Assembly (NCBI RefSeq): GCF_022539505.1
Contig: NC_061508.1
Span: 35,024,256-35,088,255, forward strand
Reading direction: 5' to 3'
Source: Lolium rigidum
Lineage: Eukaryota > Streptophyta > Magnoliopsida > Poales > Poaceae
DNA: 64,000 nucleotides
Both the position numbers and the translations under genes were made by a program. Numbering within the stretch: the stretch's first letter is position 1; every line of letters begins with the position of its first letter. Shown piece after piece: positions 1 through 10,231 of this stretch. The notes below the pieces were generated by a model. It was not told where the DNA came from. It ran no database searches and was given only the letters and a program-made list of their open reading frames with translations.

Positions 1-30
1 CGGAGTCGCTGCGAAACTGAAAAGGAGAGG

Positions 31-541
31 GAGAATTTGGATCGCATGTTAGAGGATCACAGAAAGGCGATGTACCCCGGATGCGATGATGGTCCGAAAA
101 AGCTGGGCTGCACACTCGGATTTGCTGAAATGGAAGGCACGAGCAGGTGTAGCTGACTCGGCATTTGAAAACTTGCTGAAAATGTTGAAGAATATGTTTC
201 CAAAGAATAACGAGTTGCCCGCCGATACGTACGAAGCAAAGAAGGTTGTCCGCCCTCTAGGTTTAGAGGTTCCGAAGATACATGCATGCATCAACGACTG
301 CATCCTCTACCGCGGTGAATACGAAAATTTGAATGAATGCCCGGTATGCACTCGCATTGCGTTATAAGATCGAGGCGATGACCCTGGTGACGATGTTGAG
401 GGCCAGAAACTCAGGAAGAAGGTTCCCGCCAAGGTGATGTGGTATGCTCCTATAATACCACGGTTGAAACGTCTGTTCAGGAACAAAGAGCATGCCAAGT
501 TGTTGCGATGGCACAAAGAGGACCGTAAGTCGGACGGAAGT
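31..541 (+). pseudogene. CACTA tnp2 transposase, N-terminal relic
   Basis: Broken N-terminal part of a tnp2 (Transposase_21 type) CACTA transposase. The frame reading DRMLEDHRKAMYPGCDDGPK starts near 41. A frameshift near 115 moves it into the frame starting at 86, which carries LKWKARAGVADSAFENLLKM, IHACINDCILYRGEY and the zinc-finger-like CPVC. After 361 the frame shifts again but is still recognisable up to LLRWHKEDRK near 530. The catalytic core expected after this point is absent; the sequence jumps directly into the Ulp1-like region, so an internal deletion has fused the two. It is not functional. Confidence 0.78.
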
Positions 542-1590
542 TATTTATGCGGAAGTTAGACCTGAGCATCACTTCAAACATTACTATATAACAATTCATC
601 GGAGTGAATTGTTCCAGCTGTTCAATCTGCGCGAGCTCGACAAATCTATCATCAGTTGTTATGTTCTGTAAGTGATTTATTAATTTCTACCCCATCTCGT
701 TCATTGCCTGCACTATAAATATATATATTGTCCTAACTATCTTGTTGTGTACGCTATTATGCAGATTAAAGAAGCGGGAAATGCGAATAAGGCGCGTCCA
801 TGATGTTGGGTTCATTGACCCACAAATCGTTAATTCATATGTGTTAGAACACCACCCCAAAGACGTGGAGGATGACCTGTGGCGGTTTCTTATAAAACAG
901 GAACTCAAAAGTGATATTCTATTTCCTTACCATTTTGGGTGAGTGTTTCTGTCTTGAACATATTCTCTTTTGTTTACTCCATGCATGGTATGTGGCTAAT
1001 CGATGAGTTATGCATGACTGTGCATGTATCGTGTCCGCAGGTTCCACTGGATTCTGCTAGTAATTCAAATTCAGAACTCCACAGTTCTCGTCCACGACTC
1101 TCTGAATATGGATCCGAAGCATTGGGCCGACATGAGAAAAATGATGCAAAAATAACTATTTTCATTCGTTTGCGCTCTATATCGATCGGCCTTTTTCGTT
1201 CATCATTTCCTAATATCAAGTAACTAATTAATAACTCTCTTGTTCATTTAATTTTCCTTGCCTCGTAGGGTTTGGAGACGGTTCGTAGATCAAAAGGTCG
1301 GTGAATTCAAAAAAGAGCTACATTTTAAAAGGGCAAAGGCTGCGACCGGGGATATTTAGCCACCGGGGACCAATCTATGTGGATACTATGTTTGTGAGAG
1401 GATCCGGAGATACACCACCGAGCGGCAGCCGTCCGAGAACAACATCGGGAGGAATAACCTCCGGACGACGCTTACTCCAGAAGCTCGCTTCCGACCACTT
1501 CAAGAGGAACTAGCTGGATGGTTCGCCAGAGAAGTCATCGATCCTAGAGGAGAACACTATGTAGAGGACGTAGAACTTTATATGCACTAA
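542..1590 (+). pseudogene. CACTA-borne Ulp1-like cysteine protease (C48), broken
   Basis: The C-terminal protease module carried by many grass CACTA elements. Splice sites remain visible: exon to 667, intron 668-764 (GTAAGT...GCAG), exon 765-938, intron 939-1040 (GTGAGT...CGCAG), exon from 1041, and a last exon from about 1269 to the TAA at 1588-1590. Family landmarks are the His region FHWILLVI, the Asp region VHDSLNMDPKHW and the Cys region GTNLCGYYVCE, matching the His-Asp-Cys order of Ulp1/SENP peptidases. A TAG sits just before PPGTNLCG and looks like a mutated CAG. With that stop and no intact transposase it is a relic. Confidence 0.72.
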
Positions 1591-1840
1591 ATATGTATAT
1601 GGAAACTTGTTCAAAATTGTATATGGTCATCCGATATCGAATATATATTGTATATTCCTCTTGAATTCTTTTTGGTTCTAATTTCAAATTTGTTTGAAAT
1701 TGTACATTCATATGCATGTATGTAGTACGGTAGAATATGTGAAACTCCTTCAAAATTAAAACCCAAAAGAAATAAAACAATACAAATTAAAAACAAACCA
1801 GATTTAGGGGGAGGGGGCTAAACCCTAAACCTCGCGGAGG

Positions 1841-2031
1841 CCTTTAGTCGCGGTTGGCCGAAGAACCGCGACTAAAGGTCCTCCGCCCGGCGCTCGCCTC
1901 GCCGCCCACGTGGACGGGCCTTTAGTCGCGGTTCGTAAGGAACCGCGACTAAAGGGGGGGCCTTTAGTCGCGCCTAATTGGTCGCGGTTGCGCAACCGCG
2001 ACTAATGGCAGTTGCCAACCGCGACCAAAGG
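1841..2031. repeat. CACTA subterminal inverted-repeat cluster
   Basis: Alternating copies of CCTTTAGTCGCGGTT (1841, 1919, partial 1961) and AACCGCGACTAAAGG (1864, 1942, variants 1996 and 2017). These palindromic pairs form hairpins and are typical subterminal transposase-binding repeats of Triticeae CACTA elements. Confidence 0.85.
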
Positions 2032-2048
2032 CCATTTTTCTACCAGTG

Positions 2049-2922
2049 AAGCCTTGTGTTAGAGCATTTGCATGTGTACAGGACATGGTCACATGATATC
2101 CAATTTCTTTCTCCATACCACAAATAGAGCATATCGGCAAGACATTGGAAATTCTTCTGCTTCTATTTTCCTGAATGGCCAAGCTATTTGTAGCTAGTTT
2201 CCAAGTGAAGATTTTAACTTTTGGTGGAACATTTGCACTCCATATAGTTTTCCATATACCTCTATCTCCATTCTGATTTTCACTCGAATTTTGTGGGTTA
2301 TTTGATCTGAGATCGAGTGGTAGGTTATATGCACTCTTAACTGTAAAAATTCCATATTTTTCCAGAGTCCACGAAATGAAATCCTCCTCTTCAGTTCTTG
2401 GCAAGCGGATTTTAAGAATTTCCTCTGCATCGTGCGGCATAAAAATATTCCTAATCAACTCCTCCTTCTAAGGCCGATTTTCTTCGCTGATAAGCTTTTC
2501 AACTCTTCTAAATGTTGAGTTTGACCTTTGTCAAAAAAAATCTTGAGTTTGACAAGTTTGCAGTAACCTTCATATCTCCCCTTGGAATCCAATTATCTCT
2601 CGATATTCTTACTTTCTTCCAATTTTCAATACGCCAGACTATGCCTTATTTCAGGAGATCCAATCCATATATGCATAATGCCTTGCTAACAAGGTGATGG
2701 GTTTCTAATGAAAGCAGTGTCAGTTAACTCCCCAATTGGATAATATTTTAGCAACCTTGCACATAGGCTATCAGGGAAAGCAATAAGTATCTAGGCATGT
2801 CTGGTTAGAAGCTCTTGATTAAACAAATGTAGGTCTCTGAATCTCATACCATCCTGCCCTTTTCTTCCAGTTACTTTCTTCCAAATTAGGCAGTGTATAT
2901 TTTTGTCTGTCGTGTTCATCAC
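2049..2922 (-). pseudogene. LINE (L1-type) ORF2 C-terminal relic
   Basis: Minus-strand relic of a non-LTR reverse transcriptase protein, C-terminal part only. Reading from 2922 downwards one sees FRDLHLFNQ, SLCARLLKYYPIG, RDNWIPRGDMKV and then the 164-residue frame ending at the CACTA. That frame holds the zf-RVT signature: W-x-IW near 2250, PPKVKIFTWKLATNSLA, CSICGMEKEIGYHVTMSC. Frameshifts separate the blocks. The 3' end of the LINE was displaced by the CACTA element and is outside the window. Confidence 0.8.
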
Positions 2923-3183
2923 TGACGAGGGAGCTCCTCGGCAATGCCCACCATGAAGGACTTAGGGTTGACAGAATCTTGCAAGTTAACACGAGACATC
3001 AGATACCAAACGAACAGGGTGCGAGATTTACCCAGGTTCGAGGCCCTCTATGAGGTAAAACCCTTACTCATGCTTGTCTAATCTTGATTTATCGAATTTA
3101 AAAGAGGTTACAATGGGGCAGCCGATAGACTGCTATGGTGAACTCGCCGGGAGGCAAGGTTTCTAGGGTTGGTGTGCCACTGC
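2922..3183. repeat. Unclassified repeat, copy 1 of a direct pair
   Basis: Starts CTGACGAGGGAGCTCCTCGG and runs through AGATACCAAACGAACA, TTTACCCAGGTTCGAGGCCCTC, ATGAGGTAAAACCC and CGCCGGGAGGCAAGG. It matches 3421-3684 with scattered substitutions and a period of about 500 bp. No coding sequence. It could be a pair of short LTRs, a local duplication or two insertions of one family; no TG..CA or PBS evidence settles this. Confidence 0.7.
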
Positions 3184-3420
3184 TAAACTTCCCGCCCACG
3201 AAATTTGAAATGCCTTGGCCGGCCACTTACCCCCTCCTACTCCCTCCTCCCTCCTCCTCCACACATTCCATTCTCCTCCTCCTCCCCCTCTCCTCTTCCT
3301 CTTCTCCTTTCTTTCCTTCTACTCCTCCATCCACTACTCCTTACTCCTCTCCGCCGACCCTCCAGCCTTCCTCCTCCTCTCCGACGAACTTCGGCAAAAT
3401 CCGACGATCCTCCGGCCTCC
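3184..3420. repeat. Polypyrimidine (C/T-rich) low-complexity tract
   Basis: About 190 bp dominated by CTCCTC/TCTTCC runs between the two copies of the direct repeat. It yields open frames on both strands purely from composition; I see no gene in it. Confidence 0.75.
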
Positions 3421-3684
3421 CTGACGAGGGAGCTCCTCGGCAATGCCCACCATGAGGGTCTTAGGATTGACGGAATCCTGCATGCTAACACGAGACATCA
3501 GATACCAAACGAACATGAAGAGAGAGATTTACCCAGGTTCAGGGCCCTCGATGAGGTAAAACCCCTTATTTTCTTCTTGTCTGATCTTGATTTATCGAGT
3601 AAAACAGGTTACAATGGGGTAGCCGATAGGCTACTATGGTCGACTCGCCGGGAGGCAAGGATTCTAGGGTTTGTGTGCGCTAGA
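3421..3684. repeat. Unclassified repeat, copy 2 of a direct pair
   Basis: Second copy of the 2922-3183 sequence, same orientation. It continues past the shared block into GTGTGCGCTAGATTGC and a TATATAG-containing stretch (GGCCTCTATATAGGAGGCC at about 3736), which resembles a promoter-like part of a retroelement. Confidence 0.65.
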
Positions 3685-4880
3685 TTGCTAGGGTTTCATA
3701 TGTTGTTCTTCTGTCATTCGGCAGACCCTCTCCTGGCCTCTATATAGGAGGCCAGGTCCCAAGAGTCCCGTCCGAACTTGACTAGGTTATATTGAGATGT
3801 AATCTAATCTTTCTTTTTATTGACGTCTTCTTGCCTTGTTCATCAAGAATTCATCTTCTAGTAGGTCTCCTTCGTTGCAACTGACGTACGGGCCCACCTT
3901 AGTCTTGGGCAATCTTCATGGGCCCCTAATTTGGGCCGAAGGAGGTAGACTAATGTCGGGTCCTCTCTATGAACCCGCCTCTCCTCCATCCTCCATCCTC
4001 ACCTCACCTCTCCTCCCTTCTCTCATCCATCCTCACCGGCGGCTAGGCTATGAAGGAGATGAACACGAGACAAATAATCCGAGCAAAAAATTCGAGAAAC
4101 AAAAAGGAGCAAAAAAAAAAAAATTCAAAAAAGTGTGCCCGATCCAGATCCAGAAATTTCAAATTGTTCGGGAGCCATTGCTATCTGGCTTAGCAGTGGC
4201 GTGATAATGGCGCACCTGGGTTATTTGAATTTTTGAAGTCTTGAATAATGATTTTCTTTGATCGCAAGAGAGTTTTTCCACAAAAAACTATTTGTCAGGC
4301 AGGCTCTATCTTAGATGTTCTTCCAAGAACAATAAAAATTCTATTTTTTTTGTTAACTCAGTTAACCCTTTTCTATGTGAGAACTCCACTTAACTCTTAA
4401 TTTGTAAGGAATCGCCACTTCCCCAGTTCCTTCTGAATGTTGGCAATTTTAATTTCTCCACAGGTTCTCGGCCCACTGACCAGGCGTTAGTAGCTTGCAT
4501 TACGCTCTAAACAAATGGACGAGTCAATGATGATTAGTTCGTCAATGATTAAGCTCGAATGTTAGCTTAGCTTAGGTGGTGGACGGTCGTATAACGAAGC
4601 TTTGTTTATTCGGATGCGTTATCGAGCTTACCTTGCAGCAAGTAGTTGAGAGCCGGTCGCTCGTAAAAAGCATAGTCGAGTTCTTTTTCCGGAATATAGA
4701 TTAATCTCTAGTTTGTACCTAATGTCGTTGTTCTGACTGTATACACAGTTACACACAGAGAACACGTATGAGTCAATGGCTGGACAGATTAGGGCATCTG
4801 AATTGCGAGAGTAAGTATAGTTATATATACTGTTTTAGTCATTGTTGTAACTAGCTAACTAATCAAAGCACCTGCTTGTA
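3685..4880. other. Intergenic, no gene recognised
   Basis: AT-rich and C/T-rich segments with a poly(A) run near 4120. The frame 3836-4204 is low complexity and resembles no family. The last few hundred bases precede gene 1 and probably include its distal promoter. Confidence 0.5.
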
Positions 4881-4887
4881 GATTGAT

Positions 4888-4906
4888 CCACGTGACCACG
4901 TCACGC
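4888..4906 (+). promoter_or_regulatory. G-box plus ACGT element
   Basis: CACGTG at 4889-4894 followed closely by CCACGTCA at 4897-4904. This is a paired ACGT arrangement of the kind bound by bZIP/bHLH factors and found in abscisic-acid and light-responsive plant promoters. It lies about 330 bp before the ATG of the small gene at 5224. Regulation by these factors is inferred only. Confidence 0.45.
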
Positions 4907-5127
4907 CGGTCAATGCCGGCCCTTAAGTACTCCATAGGACACAGCTAGCAGTACGTACAACACCCTTCAAGATAAAGAGAAGACACCATCTCAAGTTGAT
5001 CAAGTTATAGAGTATAGAGTATTCAACTGTCATAGACAGATGACGGAGCAACATAGCTAGCGTGGTAGCGCCTCACTTACAAGCAAGAGGACGCCGAAAG
5101 CTAGCTAGCCCATACGGATACGGGGCG

Positions 5128-5136
5128 TATATATAG
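5128..5136 (+). promoter_or_regulatory. TATA box of the small basic-protein gene
   Basis: TATATATAG, about 90 bp before the ATG at 5224, is well placed for transcription starting near 5160. A GA-repeat (GAGAGAGAGAGAGA, about 5170-5183) follows in the presumed 5' UTR. Confidence 0.6.
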
Positions 5137-5223
5137 CTGCTTCTCATAGCACGAAAGAGAAGGCACCGAGAGAGAGAGAGAGATCCGATCTTCAGCTAAC
5201 TCTGCATATACATTTCGATCGAC

Positions 5224-5607
5224 ATGGTGGACGTTGGGGCAGTGAGGAGGGTCATGCTGTTCCGCATTCCTCGGCGCCGGAGGACCGAGACGGCGGCGGC
5301 CGCGAGCGGCGGACGTAGGAAGAGGATGGCGGTGGCGAGGCTGGGCGGCGAAGGAAGCGGCGGTGGTGGGGGAGGAGGAGGAGGAGGAACGCAGAGGCGG
5401 AGGTTTTTGGGCGCGCTGCGGCGGGTGCGAGTGCGGTGGCTGGCTGCGCTGTACCGTCGGACGCTGCGCAGGCTGCGCGCCAGCTATGCCAAGGCCCTCC
5501 GCGAGCTCATCGAGGGCAGAGCGCTCCTTGGCGCCCTCAACGCGCCCGCCGGCGTCGAGTGCTCCCGCGCTGCATCGTTCGGCCCGGTCGCCACTGTCGG
5601 GTTCTAA
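5224..5607 (+). CDS. Small basic plant-specific protein (127 aa)
   Basis: One-exon host gene. The ATG is in good context (CGACATGG), is the first in frame after the TATA box, and the frame runs uninterrupted to a TAA/TAG pair. The product is very basic. It has an Arg-rich N-terminus (RIPRRRRTE), a low-complexity Gly run at about residues 46-55, and a conserved-looking core from about residue 60: RRRFLGALRRVRVRWLAALY, then YRRTLRRLRASYAKALRELI, ending SFGPVATVGF. I recall small plant proteins of this shape (W...Y...L..L...Y...L.E. followed by a short SF-x-P-V end). Their function is unknown to me. No signal peptide or membrane segment. The first 60 residues could be variable linker; the C-terminal half is the part likely under selection. 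GC-rich codon use is typical of grass single-exon genes. Confidence 0.7.
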   Translation: MVDVGAVRRVMLFRIPRRRRTETAAAASGGRRKRMAVARLGGEGSGGGGGGGGGGTQRRRFLGALRRVRVRWLAALYRRTLRRLRASYAKALRELIEGRALLGALNAPAGVECSRAASFGPVATVGF

Positions 5608-5885
5608 TAGGTGTCTCTCCTCCGTGTGGTTGAAGGGCATCCTTGTACATACCAATGTGTGCTGCGTGCGCGCGTCAACTAAAATAAGCCCCTTTGTGGT
5701 TTTGTTGATCCATGTAAGGAATTTCTTGCTTTTTTTGATTGATGATCTGATGTCCTACTCCTTTAAAAAAAAAAGAGTTTACCGATCTATTGATAATTAT
5801 CCATAGTAGTGCAAAGAACATAAAATGTAGTAATAATTAGAAATATGTCCTTAGACAATGTAGCGACGAACACTGGGGCGAGCTG

Positions 5886-6163
5886 AAGATACACTGTCAT
5901 GCTCGCCCCTCCGTCATCAGAGTCAGGCTAACCTTGTTGTAATAGAGTTTATTGTAGTAGATAAACGAGAAGTAGTTGTGTGAAGGCCAAAAAATCAAGC
6001 GCACCAGAGAGTAATCAACACCAAAGATGAGATTTGTAATAGAGTTTATTGTAATAGACTTTGTTGTAGTAGAGTTTGTTGTAATAGATAAACGAGAAGT
6101 AGTCGCATGAAGGCCCAAAAATTCAGCCCACCAGAGAGTAATCAACACCAAAGATGAGATTTG
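5886..6163 (-). repeat. Non-LTR-like repeat copy with internal tandem duplication
   Basis: On the minus strand this matches the repeat at 15660-16313: both contain TGGTGCGCT...GGCCTT...ACTACTTC/GACTTCAC..CTCGT..CTACTACAA..AAACTC and a CGG/CTCTGATGACGG..GGGGCGAG block. Within it, about 100 bp (5937-6035) is repeated at 6064-6163 with a 127-bp period, shown by the shared string ACCAGAGAGTAATCAACACC at 6003 and 6130. No coding potential. This is one of three copies of the family in the window. Confidence 0.6.
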
Positions 6164-6179
6164 GAGCTAGACCTGAACA

Positions 6180-7434
6180 TCAAACTGACTGGATCCCATA
6201 AGATCCGTGGGACGCATAACTCCACGAGCACTCAGCCAATGCTAGACACATAACCAGAGCGAGGATATGGCGGGGAACCTTATTCTAATTTAAAAATGTA
6301 GCCCCATCTCACCATCTCGATTTTTTTTAACAAACCTACACAAAGAACAAGAAACCCCCTGCTAATGCGGGCCATGTTACACTCAGTAAAAGGTGTTGAT
6401 TTTGTTAGATCAAAAGGTCGTCGATGATGCTATACTAACTTTTGGAGTTTCTGAAGAAATAATAATAATTTTTCCAATTGATTTTTGGCTGTCTTTCTTT
6501 GTCCCTTGTGTAGATGGAGACGGCATCTTAGTGAATAAGTGTTCTTCGGCCCTTTGTTCATTGACGATAGTTCCTTCTCAACATCAATGGCGGTGTTGCA
6601 AGAATAATGTTCTATAAGTATGATTATTTGGATCTTGCTTCGCTAAATCGATCTTGGATTTTTTTTTCTCATAGTTGTCACCAGAATGATGGTCCTGAAA
6701 TATTTTGTCCCATCTGCCATACTCTCTGTTACCTAGCGTTGTCGAACGGTCGGTTCAGTATCTTTTTACTTACAATATTCAATGTGATACTCTTGATGAT
6801 GTTGGTTATTACTTTTAATGGATGTGTCGGGAACGTTGTCTTTGCCTTGTGGCTCAAAATCAAAATCATGGGAGAACTCTCTATGGCCCGTGAAATGGTC
6901 TTTATGTATTTTCAGGTGGCCTCCTTTCTAAAAGTACAAAATTGTGTCATTAAGAAGAAAAAAGTTTAAAGATCTTGATAATTTACTCATTTCTTTTACA
7001 CTTCTTTTATAATCGTTGGGATAGCTTGTGTATTTATGTCATGTACTATTTACTACCATAATAGGTATAGATTATAAAAGAATTTTTCTTGAGTTTTTGC
7101 AAGGAAACTTCGTTTCATTTTTACTCAAGAGCTTCTACTTCAGAATCGAAGAATAAAATCCATACATGACATATTGTCGATAGCCTCAGGAACAGAATGC
7201 AATGACGTCGTGATCAGTTTGATGAAAATAAAACTAGGAATTTGAGCTACCCAATTCAGTCAAATACTAACAATAAAGCGATTAAAGGATTATAAATCTG
7301 CTTTCATATTTTGGAAGAAATACCCGGAGTACACTTTTTTTAAGCCAAAAAGGAAAAGGGAAACACTTCGAGTAATAATGTGTACATGGGCCGAGCCATA
7401 TCTGTAGCTCGGTGGCCTCCAGCCTTGTAGCCCA
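6180..7434. other. Intergenic; distal HAL3 upstream region
   Basis: No gene or repeat family recognised. AT-rich, with short open frames (for example 6607-6969) that look random. The last 60 bp become GC-rich (GGGCCGAGCC...GGTGGCCTCC) and, before the LINE inserted, were contiguous with the HAL3 leader; they may hold its proximal promoter. Confidence 0.5.
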
Positions 7435-7449
7435 GCAACGCCACCGACT
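7435..7449. repeat. Target-site duplication, left copy (LINE at 7450)
   Basis: GCAACGCCACCGACT, identical over 15 bp to 9987-10001. The two copies bracket the LINE exactly, with its poly(A) tail (read as T on this strand) touching the left copy. Confidence 0.93.
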
Positions 7450-9986
7450 TTTTTTTTCCAAACGATCCACCAGGGGATCGAATTTTCATTACCAGAGAGA
7501 TAACGAAAATACAAAGTAGTCTTGCTAAAAAAGGAAAAGCAGAAGGGGGAGATCGCCGCCTAATGCTAACGTTCAGAGAAACATATTACAGAACCGGCTA
7601 TAGTTTTTGGTAGAACAACAACCCCTTTGAAAACAACAGGGGGATCTAGGATAACCAAACGAGATCATAACAGCAAAACGGTGCACAGACAGCTTTTTGA
7701 ACAGATCTTTTTCCTTTTTCAGCAAGACATCAGATGATGTTGTCATCACTTGAACCCTCCGGCTTTTTATCTTCCAGGCGAAGTTGTGCACCACGTCCAG
7801 CACCTCTAGAGGAAGAAGTTCCAGTTTCTGTCGCACCAGCCAGGCGCAGAAGGCCATCAGCACCAGCACGAAGATCACGAGCATCTTGATCACCATGCGA
7901 ACATGCCCAGTATTTCATAAACACAGCAGCATAACTGATTAATTCGAAAGGAGAGCTGATTAGTTTTTTTTCAAAACAAGCTCTATTCCTAATCTTCCAG
8001 ATGGCCCAACAGATAGCTGCCAAGCCAGCTATCTGAGTATTACGACTTGCAGGGATAAATTGTGGGAACCACCAAAAAAATTGGGAAAAGCTCCCAGGAC
8101 GAGTAGGAGCTTTGATAGCAGTGGCTACTGCACTCCAAACAAACTTGGCTGCAGAGCAACCAAAGAAGAGATGATTAATAGTTTCTTGCTCTTCACAGAA
8201 TTGACAGACTGAACCCCCAGACCAATTGCGCTTGAGCATGTTATCTTTAGTGGCAATGGCATTATGCCAGATCAACCAAAGCCAAACCTTAATCTTAAGG
8301 GGAATTCTGCTTTTCCATAAATGTCTAAAAGATCTGCCTCTTCCACCACCACAAATCTTTTTGTAAACAGACTTCACAGTGAAAATGCCTTTCTTTGACC
8401 ATTTCCATCTGGGCAGATCAGTATCATGAGACAGCTGTGTCTGAGTCATCAGCTGAAGCAAACCAGACTCTTGTATGATAAGATCAGGGGTCAGCCATCT
8501 CCTGTAAGAGAATCTCCAACCCATGGTAGCTGCCTCAGCAACAGTAACATTCTGCTCATTACAAATATCAAAAAGAACAGGGAACATATCTTTGAGAGGA
8601 TTGCTGCTACACCATGAATCTCCCCAGAAGCTGGTCAACATTCCATTCCCAACTTTCATTCTTCTGCCACAGAGGTAGATATCCCTAACTTTCAGCATGT
8701 CAGACCAAAGTGGAGAATCTCCAGGTCTATGTTTTGCATAGTAAATGCCTTTGCCTCTCAGGTATTTTAGTCTCATAAAATCCTGCCAAGGGCCAGAGTC
8801 ATGCTCCAATTTCCACCACCATTTACACATCAGACTAATATTGAACTTGGATAAATCCTTTATACCCAGGCCACCTTTTTGTTTTGGTCTACAAATCCAT
8901 TTCCATCTAATAAAATGGTATTTTCTTTTATCAGCACTACCAGCCCAAAAGAAAGATCTGATAGGTTTATCTATTTGTTCAATGTTTGTTTTGTGCAAGA
9001 GCCTCAGAGACATCTGATACACTGCAGTGCTGGCAAGACAAGCATCGATCTTGATCACCCTCCCCCCAATGGACATTGAATTACCAATCCATCCACTCAT
9101 TTTCTTCTTAGTTTTTTCTCCCAAGAAATTCATATCAGCAACAGAAGCTCTTCTAGCACAAACAGGAGTACCCATGTATTTGATGGGCCAGTTGCCTTTT
9201 TGGCAGTTGAACATATCAGCATAGAAGCTTTGTTTAATATCATCCTCCAGAATCATCATTACTTCACTCTTCTCAAAGTTAATCTTCAATCCAGACATGG
9301 ATTCAAAGATATAAAGCAGAAGTTTCAAATTGACAGCTTGTTGAGGGACATCTTGAAATAAGAGGATGGTATCATCAGCATAGTGGAGAATTGCAGTCCC
9401 ATTCTGAATCAAACTATCTGCCAAACCTGTAACTAGACCATTGCTTTGAGCCAGATGAACCATCTTGGCTAAACTGTTAGCAGCCATATTAAACAGGAAG
9501 GGGGCAAAGGGATCACCTTGCCTCACTCCCTTATGGCTAGAGAAATATGGGCCACTTTGTCATTAACTTTGACACTAAGGGTCCCACCAGCAACAGATTT
9601 TTTTATCCAGGTCAACCAATTGTTATTGAATCCTTTCTGTTTACAACAGTCAAACAGGAATCTCCAGTTCACCTTATCATAGGCTTTTTCAAAGTCGATT
9701 TTAAAGATCACACCCTGTTTTTTCCTGAATGTATCTTCTTTTAAAATTTCCTGAAGCAGCACCACACCATCAGATATAAACCTCCCTTTAATGAAAGCAG
9801 TCTGGCAGGGAAGCAGAAGCTTACTCATCACATGATTAGTTCTGACAGTCAGAGCTTTTGTTATTATCTTGAAGAAAACTTGCAACAGACAGATGGGTCT
9901 GAACTTTTGAATGATATCAGCCTCAGCGGTTTTGGGAATTAGTGTGATAATCCCATAATTGATTCTCTCCAAACCAATTCTGTTTT
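7450..9986 (-). mobile_element. 5'-truncated L1-type LINE with 15-bp TSD
   Basis: A non-LTR retrotransposon inserted on the minus strand by target-primed reverse transcription. Its 3' end is the short poly(A) (T-run 7449-7457), its 3' UTR is about 7450-7729, and its coding part holds the RT and zf-RVT domains. The 5' end is truncated inside the RT region at 9986; endonuclease and ORF1 are missing. Both sides carry the same 15-bp TSD. The insertion separates the upstream region of the HAL3 gene from its leader exon. Confidence 0.93.
7730..9986 (-). pseudogene. LINE reverse transcriptase / zf-RVT polyprotein (frameshifted)
   Basis: Two overlapping minus-strand frames form one LINE ORF2 fragment. 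The upstream frame (to 9523) holds the RT fingers and palm: LIPKTAEADIIQKFRPI, LPCQTAFIKGRFISDGV and FKIDFEKAYDKVNW. The downstream frame (9526-7730) opens with RQGDPFAPFLFN, has the catalytic YADD (HYADDTILLF), then GLKINFEKSE, the thumb/connection region, and a zf-RVT domain with WKSRIPLKIKVWLWL and CQFCEEQETINHLFFGC. The two frames differ by a single missing base near 9550 (GGCCC where GGGCCC would keep the frame). No start is present because of the 5' truncation, so it is not expressed as a full enzyme. Confidence 0.9.
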
Positions 9987-10001
9987 GCAACGCCACCGAC
10001 T
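9987..10001. repeat. Target-site duplication, right copy (LINE)
   Basis: GCAACGCCACCGACT, identical to 7435-7449, at the truncated 5' end of the LINE and directly in front of the HAL3 leader region. Confidence 0.93.
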
Positions 10002-10231
10002 GGCCGATGACTTCGCCCAGTCGACTCTTCGGACGTTCCGCAGCGCCTCCGGCAGTCCGGCCACTCCCAAATCCACTCCGTCTCCGCCCGCTGCGGCAAG
10101 GCGCCAGCGCCTGTGCCCCCCGGACCGGGCTTCCACTACGGCGCCTCCCCTCCCCTCCCCTCCGGGGCTCCATCTGCCGCTACCTCCATTCCCAGTCCCT
10201 GTGCCGGCGTCCCTACAAAATCATCTCCGAG
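10002..10231 (+). promoter_or_regulatory. Probable HAL3 leader (5' UTR) exon
   Basis: GC-rich stretch with C/T-rich blocks (CCTCCCCTCCCCTCCCCTCC) ending at a strong splice donor, CCGAG|GTAAGT. The matching acceptor is CTGTTGCAG|TT at 11227-11229, 22 bp before the HAL3 ATG, giving a 998-bp leader intron (10232-11229). An ATG at 10007 opens a 75-codon frame that ends exactly at the donor but is out of frame with the HAL3 ATG, so it would act as an upstream ORF and not as a transit peptide. The transcription start is not visible and may now lie inside or beyond the LINE. Confidence 0.6.

Larger units (their letters stand above)
1..2048 (+). mobile_element. CACTA (En/Spm) DNA transposon, 3' part
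   Basis: The right-hand part of a CACTA element; its 5' end lies before the window. The terminus reads TTTTTCTACCAGTG and ends at 2048, which is the inverse of a CACTGGTAGAAA-type CACTA end. Inside it are paired subterminal repeats of CCTTTAGTCGCGGTT and AACCGCGACTAAAGG, a relic of the tnp2 transposase and a Ulp1-like protease relic. Sequence right after 2048 continues as the coding sequence of a minus-strand LINE, so the CACTA landed in an older LINE copy. The 3-bp TSD cannot be tested because the left end is missing. Confidence 0.88.

Noticed and set aside
3135..3747. 106- and 180-aa Ser/Pro/Leu-rich frames
   Set aside because: They translate a C/T-rich low-complexity tract and flanking repeat; no motif.
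10007..10231. N-terminal transit-peptide exon for HAL3
   Set aside because: The frame ends at codon phase 0 at the donor, but the HAL3 ATG is out of frame after the acceptor at 11229; HAL3 is complete from its own ATG.
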